Positions 49,626-59,251 of a stretch of DNA of 64,000 bases are shown in pieces (position 1 is the stretch's first letter; each line of letters starts with the position of its first letter). Below the pieces are notes generated by a model. The model made no database searches and was not told the origin of the DNA. It saw only the letters and a list, made by a program, of their open reading frames with translations. Origin of the DNA: Raineyella sp034933565. GTDB taxonomy: Bacteria; Actinomycetota; Actinomycetes; Propionibacteriales; Propionibacteriaceae. Position numbers and translations under genes: made by a program. Where the stretch lies: NCBI RefSeq assembly GCF_034933565.1, contig NZ_JAYFNG010000036.1:36179-100178 (forward strand). Reading direction: 5' to 3'.

Positions 49626-51122
49626 TTGACTTCAGCTTTCGTACGCCTCGGCGTGCCCGCGTCCCTGTCCGACGTCCTCGCCGAGCGTGACATCACCGTG
49701 CCCACCCCGATCCAGGCGGCCACGTTGCCGGATTCGCTGGCGGGCCGCGATGTCCTCGGCCGTGGCCGTACCGGCTCCGGGAAGACGTACGCCTTCCTCC
49801 TGCCCACCGTCGCCCGGCTGGTCGCCGAGCCGCGCCGGCCCCGCCCCAAGCGCCCCCGCGCACTGGTGCTCGCCCCGACCCGTGAGCTCGCGACCCAGAT
49901 CGAGGAGTCGCTCAAGCCGCTCGAGGCGGTCGCCGGGCTGACCAGCCGGACCGTCTTCGGCGGCGTCGGCCAGGGGCCGCAGGTGCAGGCGCTGGCCCGC
50001 GGTGTCGACGTCCTCGTCGCCTGCCCCGGTCGGCTGCTCGACCTGATGGGCCAGGGTGCGGTCTCCCTCGACGAGGTGGAGATCACCGTGCTCGACGAGG
50101 CCGACCACATGGCCGACATGGGCTTCCTGCCGATGGTCCGCAAGATCCTCGACCGGACGCCTGCCACGGGCCAGCGGCTGCTGTTCTCCGCGACCCTCGA
50201 CAACGGCATCGACGTGCTGGTGAAGCGCTACCTGCATCACCCGGTCACCCACGAGGCCGACTCCCCGCAGTCCCCGGTGTCGACGATGGAGCACTACGTG
50301 CTGCGCGTCGACAAGGACACCCGCGGCCGGGTGCTCGCCGACCTGGCGTCGGCGCCGGGCCGGACGATCCTGTTCACCCGGACCAAGCACGGCGCCAAGC
50401 GCCTCGCCAAGCAGCTGGTGGACCACGGCATCCCGGCGGTCGACCTGCACGGCAACCTGTCGCAGAACGCCCGGACCCGCAACCTCGCCGCGTTCGAGTC
50501 GGGTACGGTCGCCACCCTGGTCGCGACCGACATCGCCGCCCGCGGCATCCACGTCGACGACGTCGCCCTGGTCGTGCACGCCGATCCGCCGGTGGAGCAC
50601 AAGGCCTACCTGCACCGGTCGGGGCGTACGGCCCGGGCCGGCCACTCCGGCACGGTGGTCACCCTGGTGACCGCCGACCAGCGCCAGGAGGTCCGCCAGA
50701 TGATGCGCAAGGCCGGCATCTCGCCCGAGGTGGCCGAGCCGGAGCGTTCCGTGCTCGAGTCGCTCGCGCCGGGGCAGCGCGTCGTGCTCAGTGCCGACGA
50801 GGCCCGCGCTCTGGCGAACCCGCAGCCGCCGGCCACCTCGGCCGCCGGCTCGCGGTCCGGCTCGGGCGCGCGGTCAGGGTCCGGTGCCAGGTCCGGGGCG
50901 ACCTCCCGTTCCGGCCGCGGCGGCCGGGGCGGCTCCGGTCGTGGGGCTGCCGGTCGTGGTGACTCGGGTCGGGGGGCTGCCGGTCGCGGTGGGTCGGGGC
51001 CGGCGCAGGGGCGGACGGCGGCCGCGCCGCAGGCGGCCGGCCGTCCGGACGGCTCCGGGTCCGTGGCGCGTCCTTCGCGCCGCCGGCATCGCCACGCGGA
51101 GCGCCCGACCTCGCACTCCTGA
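49626..51122 (+). CDS. DEAD-box RNA helicase
   Basis: 498 residues with all core motifs: Q motif TPIQAATLP, Walker A GRTGSGKTYAF, PTREL, CPGRLLDL, DEAD, SAT, ARGIHVDDV and HRSGRTARAG. The C-terminal 90 residues are an Arg/Gly/Ser-rich disordered tail (repeats of GRGGSGRG and ARSGSG) that would bind RNA. I chose TTG 49626 (AAGGA upstream, Q motif spacing normal); an ATG 12 codons upstream is the alternative. Likely a ribosome-assembly or cold-response helicase. Confidence 0.92.
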   Translation: MTSAFVRLGVPASLSDVLAERDITVPTPIQAATLPDSLAGRDVLGRGRTGSGKTYAFLLPTVARLVAEPRRPRPKRPRALVLAPTRELATQIEESLKPLEAVAGLTSRTVFGGVGQGPQVQALARGVDVLVACPGRLLDLMGQGAVSLDEVEITVLDEADHMADMGFLPMVRKILDRTPATGQRLLFSATLDNGIDVLVKRYLHHPVTHEADSPQSPVSTMEHYVLRVDKDTRGRVLADLASAPGRTILFTRTKHGAKRLAKQLVDHGIPAVDLHGNLSQNARTRNLAAFESGTVATLVATDIAARGIHVDDVALVVHADPPVEHKAYLHRSGRTARAGHSGTVVTLVTADQRQEVRQMMRKAGISPEVAEPERSVLESLAPGQRVVLSADEARALANPQPPATSAAGSRSGSGARSGSGARSGATSRSGRGGRGGSGRGAAGRGDSGRGAAGRGGSGPAQGRTAAAPQAAGRPDGSGSVARPSRRRHRHAERPTSHS

Positions 51123-51284
51123 TCGTTCGGGCTGATCTACGGCGGTCCCGGCGGGCTCGGTGGTCTCCGCAGCTCCGGGTCTCCGCAGTCTCGGCGCTGT
51201 CGTCCGCGGGATCTCTCCGCGGGTCCGGGGTGTGCGAGGGTGGCGCGTAGGGTGGCGGTCCAAGCAGATGTCCAGGAGGTCAGC

Positions 51285-52148
51285 ATGAGTGCGTTCGGCA
51301 AGGTCGTCATCCTCGGCACCGGGATCATGGGGCGGGCGCTCGCTGAGCGCCTGCTCGGCCAGGGCGTGGACGTGACGGTCTGGAACCGTACGGTCGAGCG
51401 TGCCCGGCCGCTGGCGGAGCTCGGCGCGACCGTCGCCGCCACACCGGCCGAGGCGGTCGCCGACGCCGACGTCGTGCTGATGACCCTGTTCGACGCCGAT
51501 GCCGTCGTCTCGGTGATCGGCCAGGCCGCCACCTCGGCTCCGGCTGACGCGGTGTGGGTGCAGATGTCGACCATCGGCGTCGACGGCACCGACCGGGTCG
51601 TGGCCGTCGCCGCAGAACACGACCTGGCCCTGGTGGAGGCGATGATGCTCGGCACCAAGGGACCGGCCGAGGCCGGCACCCTGGTGCTGCTCACCGGAGG
51701 CGACCCGGACCGGCTCGCGGCCCTCGAGCCACTGCTGGCACTGATCAGCCAGAAGCGCGTCCAGGCAGGCCCTGCCGTCGGGGCAGGCAGCCGGCTGAAG
51801 CTGGTCTGCAACACCTGGATCGGCCTGCTCACCGCGGGCACCGGGCAGGCTTTCGCGATGCTGCGGATGCTCGGGCTGGAGGAGAAGCTCTTCCTCGACG
51901 CGATCAGCGGCGGCCAGTCCGACACCGCGTACGCGCACGCCAAGGGCGGGCTGATGCTGGCCGACGACTTCCAGCCGGCCAACTTCCAGCTCCGCGGCCT
52001 GCACAAGGACCTCGAACTCGCTGAGGACGCCACCGGCGACGCCGGGGCCTTCCCGATCCTGGATGCGGTCCGCAGTCTCTACGCCGCCGCCGAGGAGCAG
52101 GGCCAGGGCAACGAGGACATCGCCGCGGTGTTCCGCGTCTTCGCCTGA
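51285..52148 (+). CDS. 3-hydroxyisobutyrate dehydrogenase-like enzyme
   Basis: 287 residues: Rossmann motif VVILGTGIMGRALAERL, MSTIGVDGTDR, and catalytic Lys in GSRLKLVCNTW, as in beta-hydroxyacid dehydrogenases. AGGAGGT before ATG 51285. Oxidises a 3-hydroxy acid with NAD(P); exact substrate unknown. A stand-alone gene. Confidence 0.88.
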   Translation: MSAFGKVVILGTGIMGRALAERLLGQGVDVTVWNRTVERARPLAELGATVAATPAEAVADADVVLMTLFDADAVVSVIGQAATSAPADAVWVQMSTIGVDGTDRVVAVAAEHDLALVEAMMLGTKGPAEAGTLVLLTGGDPDRLAALEPLLALISQKRVQAGPAVGAGSRLKLVCNTWIGLLTAGTGQAFAMLRMLGLEEKLFLDAISGGQSDTAYAHAKGGLMLADDFQPANFQLRGLHKDLELAEDATGDAGAFPILDAVRSLYAAAEEQGQGNEDIAAVFRVFA

Positions 52149-52241
52149 CGGTCGATCCGTCGTGGGCCTTCGGGTCGGCAGGGTCGTGGGGCCGGCAGGG
52201 TCGCCGGTTCGACGGATCCGCCGGGTCGATAGGGTCAGCGG

Positions 52242-52838
52242 ATGGGTGTGGTGATCTCTGCGGTCCTGCAGGCTGTGCTGTTCCTGGTGCTGCCGTTCGT
52301 GTGGTGGACCGTGACCGCGCGCCGGAGGATCGGTTTCTTCGCGTGGCTGGGGTGGAAGCGGCCGGTCGTGACCCGGCCGACGGTGCTGGTGGCCGTGATG
52401 GTCGGCGCGTTCCTGCTGTTCCTGGTCCCGGCGTTCGTGATCGCGCCTCGGGTCGCCTCGTCCGCGGCGACCTCCCAGTTCCATGGGCTCGGATGGGCCG
52501 GGCTCCCCGAGGTCATCGCCTACGCCCTGCTGCAGACGGCGTTCGCCGAGGAGTCGCTGTTCCGTGGGTTCCTGCTCAAACGGGTGGCGGTCAGCCTCGG
52601 GTTCTGGCCGGCGAACGCCATCCAGGCGGTCGTGTTCGCGCTCGTGCATGCAGTGCCGTTCGGGCTCGTGGTGAATGCGGGCTGGGGCCTGGCGATCGGG
52701 GTGCTGACCGGTGCCATCGGCGCCCTGCTGGGGTACCTCAATGAGCGCCTCGCGGGCGGCTCGCTGATCCCCGGTTGGATGCTTCACGCCGGGGCGAACC
52801 TGCTGACCGGATGTCTCGCCCTGGCGGCGGTGCTCTGA
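52242..52838 (+). CDS. CPBP intramembrane metalloprotease
   Basis: 198 residues, about six helices, with the CPBP motifs EESLFRGFL (motif 1, EExxxR), FALVHAVPFG (motif 2 His) and HAGANLLTG (motif 3). Rce1-like glutamic/metal protease fold; bacterial members process membrane proteins or act in peptide self-immunity. No ribosome site: TAGGGT lies six bases before ATG, so it is probably leaderless. Confidence 0.9.
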   Translation: MGVVISAVLQAVLFLVLPFVWWTVTARRRIGFFAWLGWKRPVVTRPTVLVAVMVGAFLLFLVPAFVIAPRVASSAATSQFHGLGWAGLPEVIAYALLQTAFAEESLFRGFLLKRVAVSLGFWPANAIQAVVFALVHAVPFGLVVNAGWGLAIGVLTGAIGALLGYLNERLAGGSLIPGWMLHAGANLLTGCLALAAVL

Positions 52839-52874
52839 CGACCGTGTCCGACGGGCGAGGATGACCTGTTGCCC

Positions 52875-52901
52875 GGGGCACCGGCCCGTCGATGGTGCCC
52901 C
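52875..52901. terminator. Hairpin after CPBP gene
   Basis: Stem GGGGCACC/GGTGCCCC with an 11-base loop, 37 bases after the stop at 52838. No U-run, so its strength is uncertain. Confidence 0.45.
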
Positions 52902-53008
52902 GCCCTGAGGGCCTGCCGTCCCCTTATGACCGGTCTGCCGCCCCCTCGGGACGGGCTTGCCACGCCGGGCCCTTTTGTCCCGGCCATCCCCGGGTTAGCC
53001 TCGGCGGT

Positions 53009-54418
53009 GTGACCAGCATCTCATCGGCTGCACCGACTCCACCGACTCCTCGTACGCTCGGCGAACTGCGTGCCAGCGGGCACCGGCTGCGGGGTGTGCG
53101 TGAGGAGATCCGCGACAACCTCCTCGGCATGCTCCGCCGGGGTGAGGACCCGTGGCCGGGCCTGCACGGCTTCCGCGACACGGTGCTCCCCCAACTGGAG
53201 CGCGCCCTCATCGCGGGCCACGACGTCGTCCTGCTCGGCGAGCGCGGCCAGGGCAAGACCCGGCTGCTGCGGACCCTCGTCGGGCTGCTCGACGAGTGGG
53301 CCCCGGTGATCGCCGGCTCCGAGCTCGGCGAGCACCCGTACGAACCGATCAGCCCGGAGTGGCGCCGCCGCGCCGCCGAGCTGGGCGACGACCTGCCGGT
53401 CGAGTGGCGCCACCGCAGCGAACGCTACGCCGAGAAGCTCGCCACCCCCGACACCAGCGTCGCCGACCTGATCGGTGACGTCGACCCGATGAAGGTCGCC
53501 GAGGGCCGCCACCTGGGCGATCCGGAGACGATCCACTTCGGGCTGGTCCCGCGCAGCCACCGCGGCATTGTCGCGATCAACGAGCTGCCCGACCTCGCCG
53601 AGCGGATCCAGGTCGCGCTGCTCAACGTGATGGAGGAGCGCGACATCCAGATCCGCGGCTACGTGCTCCGCCTCCCGCTCGACGTGCTGTTGGTCGCCTC
53701 GGCCAACCCGGAGGACTACACCAACCGCGGCCGGATCATCACCCCACTGAAGGACCGGTTCGGTGCCGAGATCCGCACCCACTACCCGACCACCCTCGCC
53801 GACGAGATCGCGGTGATCCGCCAGGAGGCGCACCTGGTCGCCGAGGTGCCCGATCCGATCCTGGAGATCGTCGCCCGGTTCACCCGGGCGCTGCGCGAAT
53901 CCGCCGCCGTCGACCAGCGCTCCGGGGTGAGCGCCCGGTTCGCGATCGCCGGCGCCGAGACGGTCGCCGCCTCGGCACTGCACCGCGCCACGATCCGTGG
54001 CGAGACCGACCCGGTCGCCCGCTGTGTCGACCTCGACACCGTGGTGGACGTGCTGCGCGGCAAGATCGAGTTCGAGACCGGCGAGGAGGGCCGGGAGGCC
54101 GAGGTCCTCGAGCACCTGCTGCGGACCGCGGTGGCCGGCTGTGTGCGGGAGCGGTTGCGCGGTGTCGATCTCGGCCTGCTGGTCGCCGCCCTGGAGGAGG
54201 GTCGTACGGTCGCCACCGGGGTCCGGATGACCGCGGCGGAGTTCCTCGGCGGGCTGCCCGGGCTGGGGGAGTCGCCGCTCTACGACGAGATCTCCACCCG
54301 GCTCGGCGCCGACACCCCCGGCGAGGTGGCCGCCGGCATCGAACTGGCCCTCGAGGGCCTCTACCTGGCCCGCCGGATCGGCAAGGAGTCCGGCGCCGGT
54401 GAGGCGCTGTACGGATGA
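53009..54418 (+). CDS. MoxR/magnesium-chelatase-type AAA+ ATPase
   Basis: 469 residues: Walker A LLGERGQGKTRLLRTL, Walker B-like IVAINELPDL, sensor 1 LVASANPEDYTNRGRIITP. Long C-terminal helical region. GTG 53009 has no ribosome site; TAGCCT ends seven bases before it with TTGTCC further up, so it looks leaderless. Paired with the VWA protein seven bases downstream; such pairs act as chaperones for metal insertion or complex assembly. Confidence 0.9.
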   Translation: MTSISSAAPTPPTPRTLGELRASGHRLRGVREEIRDNLLGMLRRGEDPWPGLHGFRDTVLPQLERALIAGHDVVLLGERGQGKTRLLRTLVGLLDEWAPVIAGSELGEHPYEPISPEWRRRAAELGDDLPVEWRHRSERYAEKLATPDTSVADLIGDVDPMKVAEGRHLGDPETIHFGLVPRSHRGIVAINELPDLAERIQVALLNVMEERDIQIRGYVLRLPLDVLLVASANPEDYTNRGRIITPLKDRFGAEIRTHYPTTLADEIAVIRQEAHLVAEVPDPILEIVARFTRALRESAAVDQRSGVSARFAIAGAETVAASALHRATIRGETDPVARCVDLDTVVDVLRGKIEFETGEEGREAEVLEHLLRTAVAGCVRERLRGVDLGLLVAALEEGRTVATGVRMTAAEFLGGLPGLGESPLYDEISTRLGADTPGEVAAGIELALEGLYLARRIGKESGAGEALYG

Positions 54419-54425
54419 GCACGCG

Positions 54426-56447
54426 ATGAGCCGCTACATCCGCTACTCCGGCGGTGACCCCCTCGCTCCGCCGGTCGACCTCGGCGAGGCCCTCGACGCC
54501 ATCGGCCACGATGTGATGGCCGGCTGGTCGCCCGAGCGGGCGATGCGCGAGTTCCTCCGCCGCGGTGGCCAGGGGCGTGACGGCCGGCCGCGTACGGGTC
54601 TCGACGACCTGGCCCGCCGGGTGGCGCAGCGACGCCGCGAGTTGCTGGACCGGCACTCCCTCGACGGCACCCTGCAGCAGGTCCGCGAGCTGCTCGACCG
54701 GGCCGTGCTGGCCGAGCGCAAGCAGCTCGCCCGCGACCCGATGATGGACGAGGGCGACCGGGCCTTCCGCCAGTTGCAGCTCGACGACCTGCCGGCGGCC
54801 ACCTCGGCCGCGGTCGAGGAGCTGTCCTCGTACGACTGGCGCAGCAGTGGGGCCCAAGAGGCGTACGACCGGATCAAGGACCTGCTCGGCCGGGAGCTGC
54901 TGGACCAGCGGTTCGCCGGGATGAAGCAGGCGCTGGAGAACGCCACCGACGAGGACCGGGAGCGGATCGGTGAGATGCTCCGTGACCTCAACGAGCTGCT
55001 GGAGAAGCACCGCCGCGGCGAGGACACGCGCGAGGACTTCGAGGACTTCATGGCCCGGCACGGGGAGTTCTTTCCCGAACAGCCCCAGGACATCGAGGAT
55101 CTGCTCGACACGCTGGCGCAGCGCAGCGCCGCCGCCCAGCGGATGCTCAACTCGATGAGCCCCGAGCAGCGCGACGAGCTGATGCAGCTGTCCCAGCAGG
55201 CCTTCGGGTCGGCGGAGCTGATGGACCAGCTGACCCGGATGGAGGCCAACCTGCGCTCGTTGCGGCCGGGGGAGGACTGGCAGGGCTCGGAGCGGTTCGG
55301 GGGCGAGGAGGGGCTCGGCCTCGGCGAGGGCACCGGGGTGCTGGCGGACCTGGCCGACCTCGACAACCTCGCCGACCAGCTGGCCCAGTCCCGCGAGGGT
55401 TCCCGGCCGGACGACATCGACCTCGACGCGCTGGCCCGCCAGCTCGGCGCCGAGGCGGCCGTCGACGCCCGTGCCCTGGCCGAGCTGGAACGCGCCCTGC
55501 GGGACTCCGGCTACCTGAAGCGGGCCCCCGAGGGCGACCTGCGGCTCAGCCCGCGGGCGATGCGTCAGCTCGGCCGCCAGCTGCTCAAGGACGTCGCGAC
55601 CCGACTGGCCGCCCGCGCCGGGCAGCGTGACGCGCGCCGCGCCGGCCAGCTCGGCGAACCGACCGGCGCCTCGCGCAGCTGGGAGTTCGGCGACACCGAG
55701 CCGTGGGCGGCCACCCGGACGGTCACCAACGCCGTGCTGCGCACGGTCGCGGCCGGCGGCTCGGCGGCCGGCGGGGTCTCGATCAGCCTGGACGACATCG
55801 AGGTGACCGAGACCGAGGCCCGCACCCGGGCCGCGGTCGCGCTGCTGGTCGACACCAGCTTCTCGATGGCGATGGACGGGCGCTGGGTGCCGATGAAACG
55901 TACGGCGCTGGCCCTGCACCACCTCGTCCGCACCCGGTTCCGCGGCGACCTGCTGCAGGTGATCGGGTTCGGCCGGGTGGCCCGGGTGATGGACATCGAG
56001 GAACTCATCGGCCTGGACAGCCAGTGGGAGAAGGGCACCAACCTGCACCATGCGCTGTTGCTCGCCAACCGGTACTTCCGCAAGCACCCCGACGCCCAGC
56101 CGGTGCTGCTGATCGTCACCGACGGCGAGCCGACCTCGCACCTGGAGGCGGACGGCGAGGTGTGGTTCGACTACCCGCCGCACCCGTTGACGATCGCGCG
56201 CACCGTGCAGGAGCTGGACGCGTCGCGCCGGCTCGGCGCGCAGACGACCTTCTTCCGGCTGGGCGACGACCCGGGGCTGGCCCGCTTCGTCGACTCGATG
56301 GCACGCCGCGCCGATGGCCGTACGGTCGCGCCGGAACTGGACGACCTCGGCGCGGCCGTCGTCGGCAGCTACCTCGGCTCCCGGTCACGCGGCCCGCGCC
56401 GGGACCCGTACGGCGGCTGGGCCGATCGCGGCTTCTGGGCCGACTAG
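54426..56447 (+). CDS. VWA-domain protein, MoxR partner
   Basis: 673 residues. Long helical N-terminal region (residues 1-440, many charged heptad-like stretches), then a von Willebrand A domain with MIDAS residues in LLVDTSFSMAM, KGTNLHHAL and IVTDGEPTSH. Cytoplasmic, as no helix or signal is seen. The MoxR-VWA pair probably forms a chaperone complex; no client protein is encoded next door, so the target is unknown. Confidence 0.9.
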   Translation: MSRYIRYSGGDPLAPPVDLGEALDAIGHDVMAGWSPERAMREFLRRGGQGRDGRPRTGLDDLARRVAQRRRELLDRHSLDGTLQQVRELLDRAVLAERKQLARDPMMDEGDRAFRQLQLDDLPAATSAAVEELSSYDWRSSGAQEAYDRIKDLLGRELLDQRFAGMKQALENATDEDRERIGEMLRDLNELLEKHRRGEDTREDFEDFMARHGEFFPEQPQDIEDLLDTLAQRSAAAQRMLNSMSPEQRDELMQLSQQAFGSAELMDQLTRMEANLRSLRPGEDWQGSERFGGEEGLGLGEGTGVLADLADLDNLADQLAQSREGSRPDDIDLDALARQLGAEAAVDARALAELERALRDSGYLKRAPEGDLRLSPRAMRQLGRQLLKDVATRLAARAGQRDARRAGQLGEPTGASRSWEFGDTEPWAATRTVTNAVLRTVAAGGSAAGGVSISLDDIEVTETEARTRAAVALLVDTSFSMAMDGRWVPMKRTALALHHLVRTRFRGDLLQVIGFGRVARVMDIEELIGLDSQWEKGTNLHHALLLANRYFRKHPDAQPVLLIVTDGEPTSHLEADGEVWFDYPPHPLTIARTVQELDASRRLGAQTTFFRLGDDPGLARFVDSMARRADGRTVAPELDDLGAAVVGSYLGSRSRGPRRDPYGGWADRGFWAD

Positions 56448-56496
56448 GGCTGCCGAGCCGACCAGGGCTGCCGACCCGGGCAGGGCGCAGGCCCGG

Positions 56497-57168
56497 TCAG
56501 CGCTTGTGCGCCCGGGCCCGCAGCCAGCCGTCGCCGATCATCTGGATGCCCTGCACCAGGATGATCAGCACCACCACGCAGGCGATCAGCACCTGGTTGT
56601 TGAACCGCTGGTAGCCGTACACCAGTGCGAGGTCACCCAGGCCGCCGCCGCCGATCACCCCGGCCATCGCCGACGATCCGACCAGCATCACCAGGGTGAG
56701 GGTGGACCCGGAGATGATGCCGCTGGCCGCCTCCGGCAGCAGCACCTTGCGGATCACCTGCATGTCGGTGGCGCCCATCGCGGCCGCCGCCTCGACCCGG
56801 CCCCGGGGCACCTCGGCCAGGGCACTCTCCACCACCCGGGCGAAGAACGGGATGCCGGCGATGCTCAGCGGCACGATCGCGGCGGTCGGGCCGATCGCGG
56901 TGCCGACGATCAGCCGGGTCAGCCCCAGCAGCAGGATCAGCAGCACGATGAACGGCATCGACCGGACGATGTTGACGATGGTGCCCAGCACCTGGTTGAC
57001 GGCCACGCTCGGCCGCAGCCCGTGCCGGTCGGTGACGTGCAGCAGCACCCCGAGGACGACCCCGCCGGCGAAGGCGATGAGGAAGGAGACCCCGACCATG
57101 TAGACGGTCTCCAGGAACGCTGTCCACAGCTCGGGCAGCGCCTGGATCCAGGTGATCTTGTCGGTCAT
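56497..57168 (-). CDS. metI: Methionine ABC importer permease
   Basis: 223 residues, about five to six helices with the EAA loop VEAAAAMGATDMQVIRKVLLPEA. Start overlaps the metN stop by four bases. With MetN and MetQ it forms a D/L-methionine importer. Confidence 0.94.
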   Translation of the reverse strand: MTDKITWIQALPELWTAFLETVYMVGVSFLIAFAGGVVLGVLLHVTDRHGLRPSVAVNQVLGTIVNIVRSMPFIVLLILLLGLTRLIVGTAIGPTAAIVPLSIAGIPFFARVVESALAEVPRGRVEAAAAMGATDMQVIRKVLLPEAASGIISGSTLTLVMLVGSSAMAGVIGGGGLGDLALVYGYQRFNNQVLIACVVVLIILVQGIQMIGDGWLRARAHKR

Positions 57169-58163
57169 CGGTGGTCCTCCCGGTCCAGCCAGGTCAGGTG
57201 CACCTGGGGGTGGCGGGCGAAGTGGCCCTCGACCAGCCCGCGGTCCACGTCCGGGGCGAATTGCAGCACCATCTTGCCGACCCGGCGCTCACCGATCCGG
57301 TCCACCCCGCCCGCCACGACGGAGAAGTCCAGATCGTACGTACGGGCCAGCTCGCTCAGCCACGGTTGGTCGGCGGTCTCGTCGAGCGCGGTGATCAGCG
57401 CGACCCCCGGCCGCCCGCCGAGGGTGGGCGGGATGGGGGAGATCAGCTGGCCGAGCGCCGAGCCGGCGTCGGTGACCAGGTCGACGACGGGCCCGGACTC
57501 GCTGATCCGGCCGTGCTCCAGCAGCGCGGCGTGGGTGCAGATCCGGCGGACCACCGACAGCTCGTGGGTGATCAGCACGATGGTGACGCCGACCGACCGG
57601 TTGACCCGGACCAGCAGGTCGAGGATCTGGGTGGTGGTCGCCGGGTCGAGGGCGCTGGTCGGTTCGTCGCAGAGCAGCACGTCGGGCCGGGCGGCCAGTG
57701 CCCGGGCGATGCCGACCCGCTGCTGCTGGCCGCCGGAGAGCTGGGACGGATAGGACCGCTCGCGGCCCTGCAGGCCGACCAGCTCCACCAGCTCGGCCAC
57801 TCGGTCGCGGCGCTCCTGGTCGGGCGTCCCGGCGAGCTCCAGCGGCAGGGCGATGTTGTCGGCGACGGTGCGGGAGTGCAGCAGCTCGAAGTGCTGGAAG
57901 ACCGTCCCGATCCGACGCCGGGCCGCCCGCAGGTCCGCGGACGACAACGTGGTCAGGTCGTCCCCGTTCAGGACGATCCGACCACGCGTGGGCTGCTCCA
58001 GCAGGTTCAGGCAGCGCAGCAGGGTGGACTTGCCGGCGCCCGAGGGCCCGACGATGCCCTGGACGGCACCGTCGGGCACGCTCAGCGTCACGCCGGTCAG
58101 CGCCTCGACGTCACCGTGCTGTCGGGTGGTGTACGTCTTGGCGAGACTGTCGATCTCGATCAC
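57165..58163 (-). CDS. metN: Methionine ABC importer ATPase
   Basis: 332 residues: Walker A GPSGAGKSTLL, signature LSGGQQQRVGIAR, Walker B VLLCDEPTSALD, and a C-terminal NIL regulatory domain (residues about 255-332, FSVVAGGVDRIGERRVGKM) that binds methionine and feeds back on transport. Overlaps metQ stop. Confidence 0.95.
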   Translation of the reverse strand: MIEIDSLAKTYTTRQHGDVEALTGVTLSVPDGAVQGIVGPSGAGKSTLLRCLNLLEQPTRGRIVLNGDDLTTLSSADLRAARRRIGTVFQHFELLHSRTVADNIALPLELAGTPDQERRDRVAELVELVGLQGRERSYPSQLSGGQQQRVGIARALAARPDVLLCDEPTSALDPATTTQILDLLVRVNRSVGVTIVLITHELSVVRRICTHAALLEHGRISESGPVVDLVTDAGSALGQLISPIPPTLGGRPGVALITALDETADQPWLSELARTYDLDFSVVAGGVDRIGERRVGKMVLQFAPDVDRGLVEGHFARHPQVHLTWLDREDHR

Positions 58164-58999
58164 TTGGCACTCTCATGGACAGGGACGATGGCGTCGCCGT
58201 ACTTCTGCTTGATCCAGTCCGCGGTCTGCCGGGACTCGAGCGCGGCCGCCAGCTCCTTGATGCCCGGGTCGTTCTGCTTGGCGGTGGTGGTCACCAGGAT
58301 GTTGGCGTACGGGTTGTCGGTGGTCGACTCGATCACCAGGCCGTCCTTGGCCGGGTTGAGCCCGGCCTCGATGGCGTAGTTGGAGTTGATCACCGACGCG
58401 GCGACCTGCGGGTCGTCGAGCGTCCGCGGCAGCTGCGGGCGGTCGAGCTCGACGAACGTCAGCCCCTTCGGGTTGGTGGCGATGTCGGCCTCGGTGATCG
58501 TCGACAGGTTGGCCTGCGCGGCCGGCTGCTTCATCGTCAGCAGCCCGGCGGTCTGCAGCACGTACAGGGCCCGGGCGTAGTTCGTCGGGTCCTTCGGCAC
58601 GGCGATGGTCGAGCCGGCCGGGATGTCCGCGATCGCCTTGTACTTGTGCGAGTAGAGCGCCATCGGCTCCAGGTGCGTCGACGCGACGATCACCAGGTTG
58701 TCGGTCCGGTGCTGACGCTGCCAGTCGTCCAGGTACGGCTTGTGCTGGAAGAAGTTCGCCGTCACGTCGCCCGACTCCAGCAGCTGGTTCGGGTCGACCT
58801 CGCCGGAGATCGTCCGGACGCTGATCCGGGCGTTCTTCAGCTGGCCGGAGTCCTGCACGTACGACAGGATCTCCGCGTGCGGGGTGGCGGAGGCGGAGAT
58901 CGTCAGCGTCTCCCGGCTGTTGGCGCAGCCCGACAGGCCCACGGTCGACAGGGCGAGGGCCGCCAACGCGGCGGTGACGGTGCGGAAACGGAAGGTCAT
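58160..58999 (-). CDS. metQ: Methionine-binding lipoprotein
   Basis: 279 residues: lipoprotein signal (TVTAALAALALSTVGLSGC), then NlpA/MetQ domain (ISASATPHAEILSYVQ, FFQHKPYLDDW, IPAGSTIAVPKDPTNYARAL). First gene of metQNI. GAGGA before ATG. A 240-base structured leader with a Met-rich peptide precedes it. Confidence 0.95.
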   Translation of the reverse strand: MTFRFRTVTAALAALALSTVGLSGCANSRETLTISASATPHAEILSYVQDSGQLKNARISVRTISGEVDPNQLLESGDVTANFFQHKPYLDDWQRQHRTDNLVIVASTHLEPMALYSHKYKAIADIPAGSTIAVPKDPTNYARALYVLQTAGLLTMKQPAAQANLSTITEADIATNPKGLTFVELDRPQLPRTLDDPQVAASVINSNYAIEAGLNPAKDGLVIESTTDNPYANILVTTTAKQNDPGIKELAAALESRQTADWIKQKYGDAIVPVHESAK

Positions 59000-59107
59000 G
59001 GGTGTCTGTCCTCAGGGGGTAGGTACGGTCAGAAGAATGCCAGCTCGTGGCCGGGCGGGTCGAGGCGGGCCGGTCGAGGCCGCGGTACGGGCCGTCCGGG
59101 GCCGTGG

Positions 59108-59196
59108 GTGCGGTCCGGGCGTGGCCGGGACCCGCGATCCCACCGCCCACGGCCTGGAAGCGGCCAGCGTGCGGTCCGGGCGTGGCCGGGACCCGC
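59108..59196. repeat. 28-bp direct repeats in metQ leader
   Basis: Two identical 28-base copies at 59108-59135 and 59169-59196, each containing GGTCCGGGCGT. Their leftward transcript ACGCCCGGACC can pair with GGTCCGGGCGT from 59199-59209, so two alternative hairpins compete. Confidence 0.85.
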
Positions 59197-59221
59197 CGAC
59201 GCCCGGACCGGGCTGGCGGGG

Positions 59222-59251
59222 ATGCGCTGAGGAGCGGGGTCCTCAGCGCAT
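59222..59251 (-). promoter_or_regulatory. Attenuator-type hairpin overlapping leader stop
   Basis: Perfect 12-bp stem ATGCGCTGAGGA/TCCTCAGCGCAT with a six-base loop. On the transcript its 5' arm contains the last Met and Arg codons and the stop of the leader peptide, so a stalled ribosome would keep it open. No U-run follows. Confidence 0.7.
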
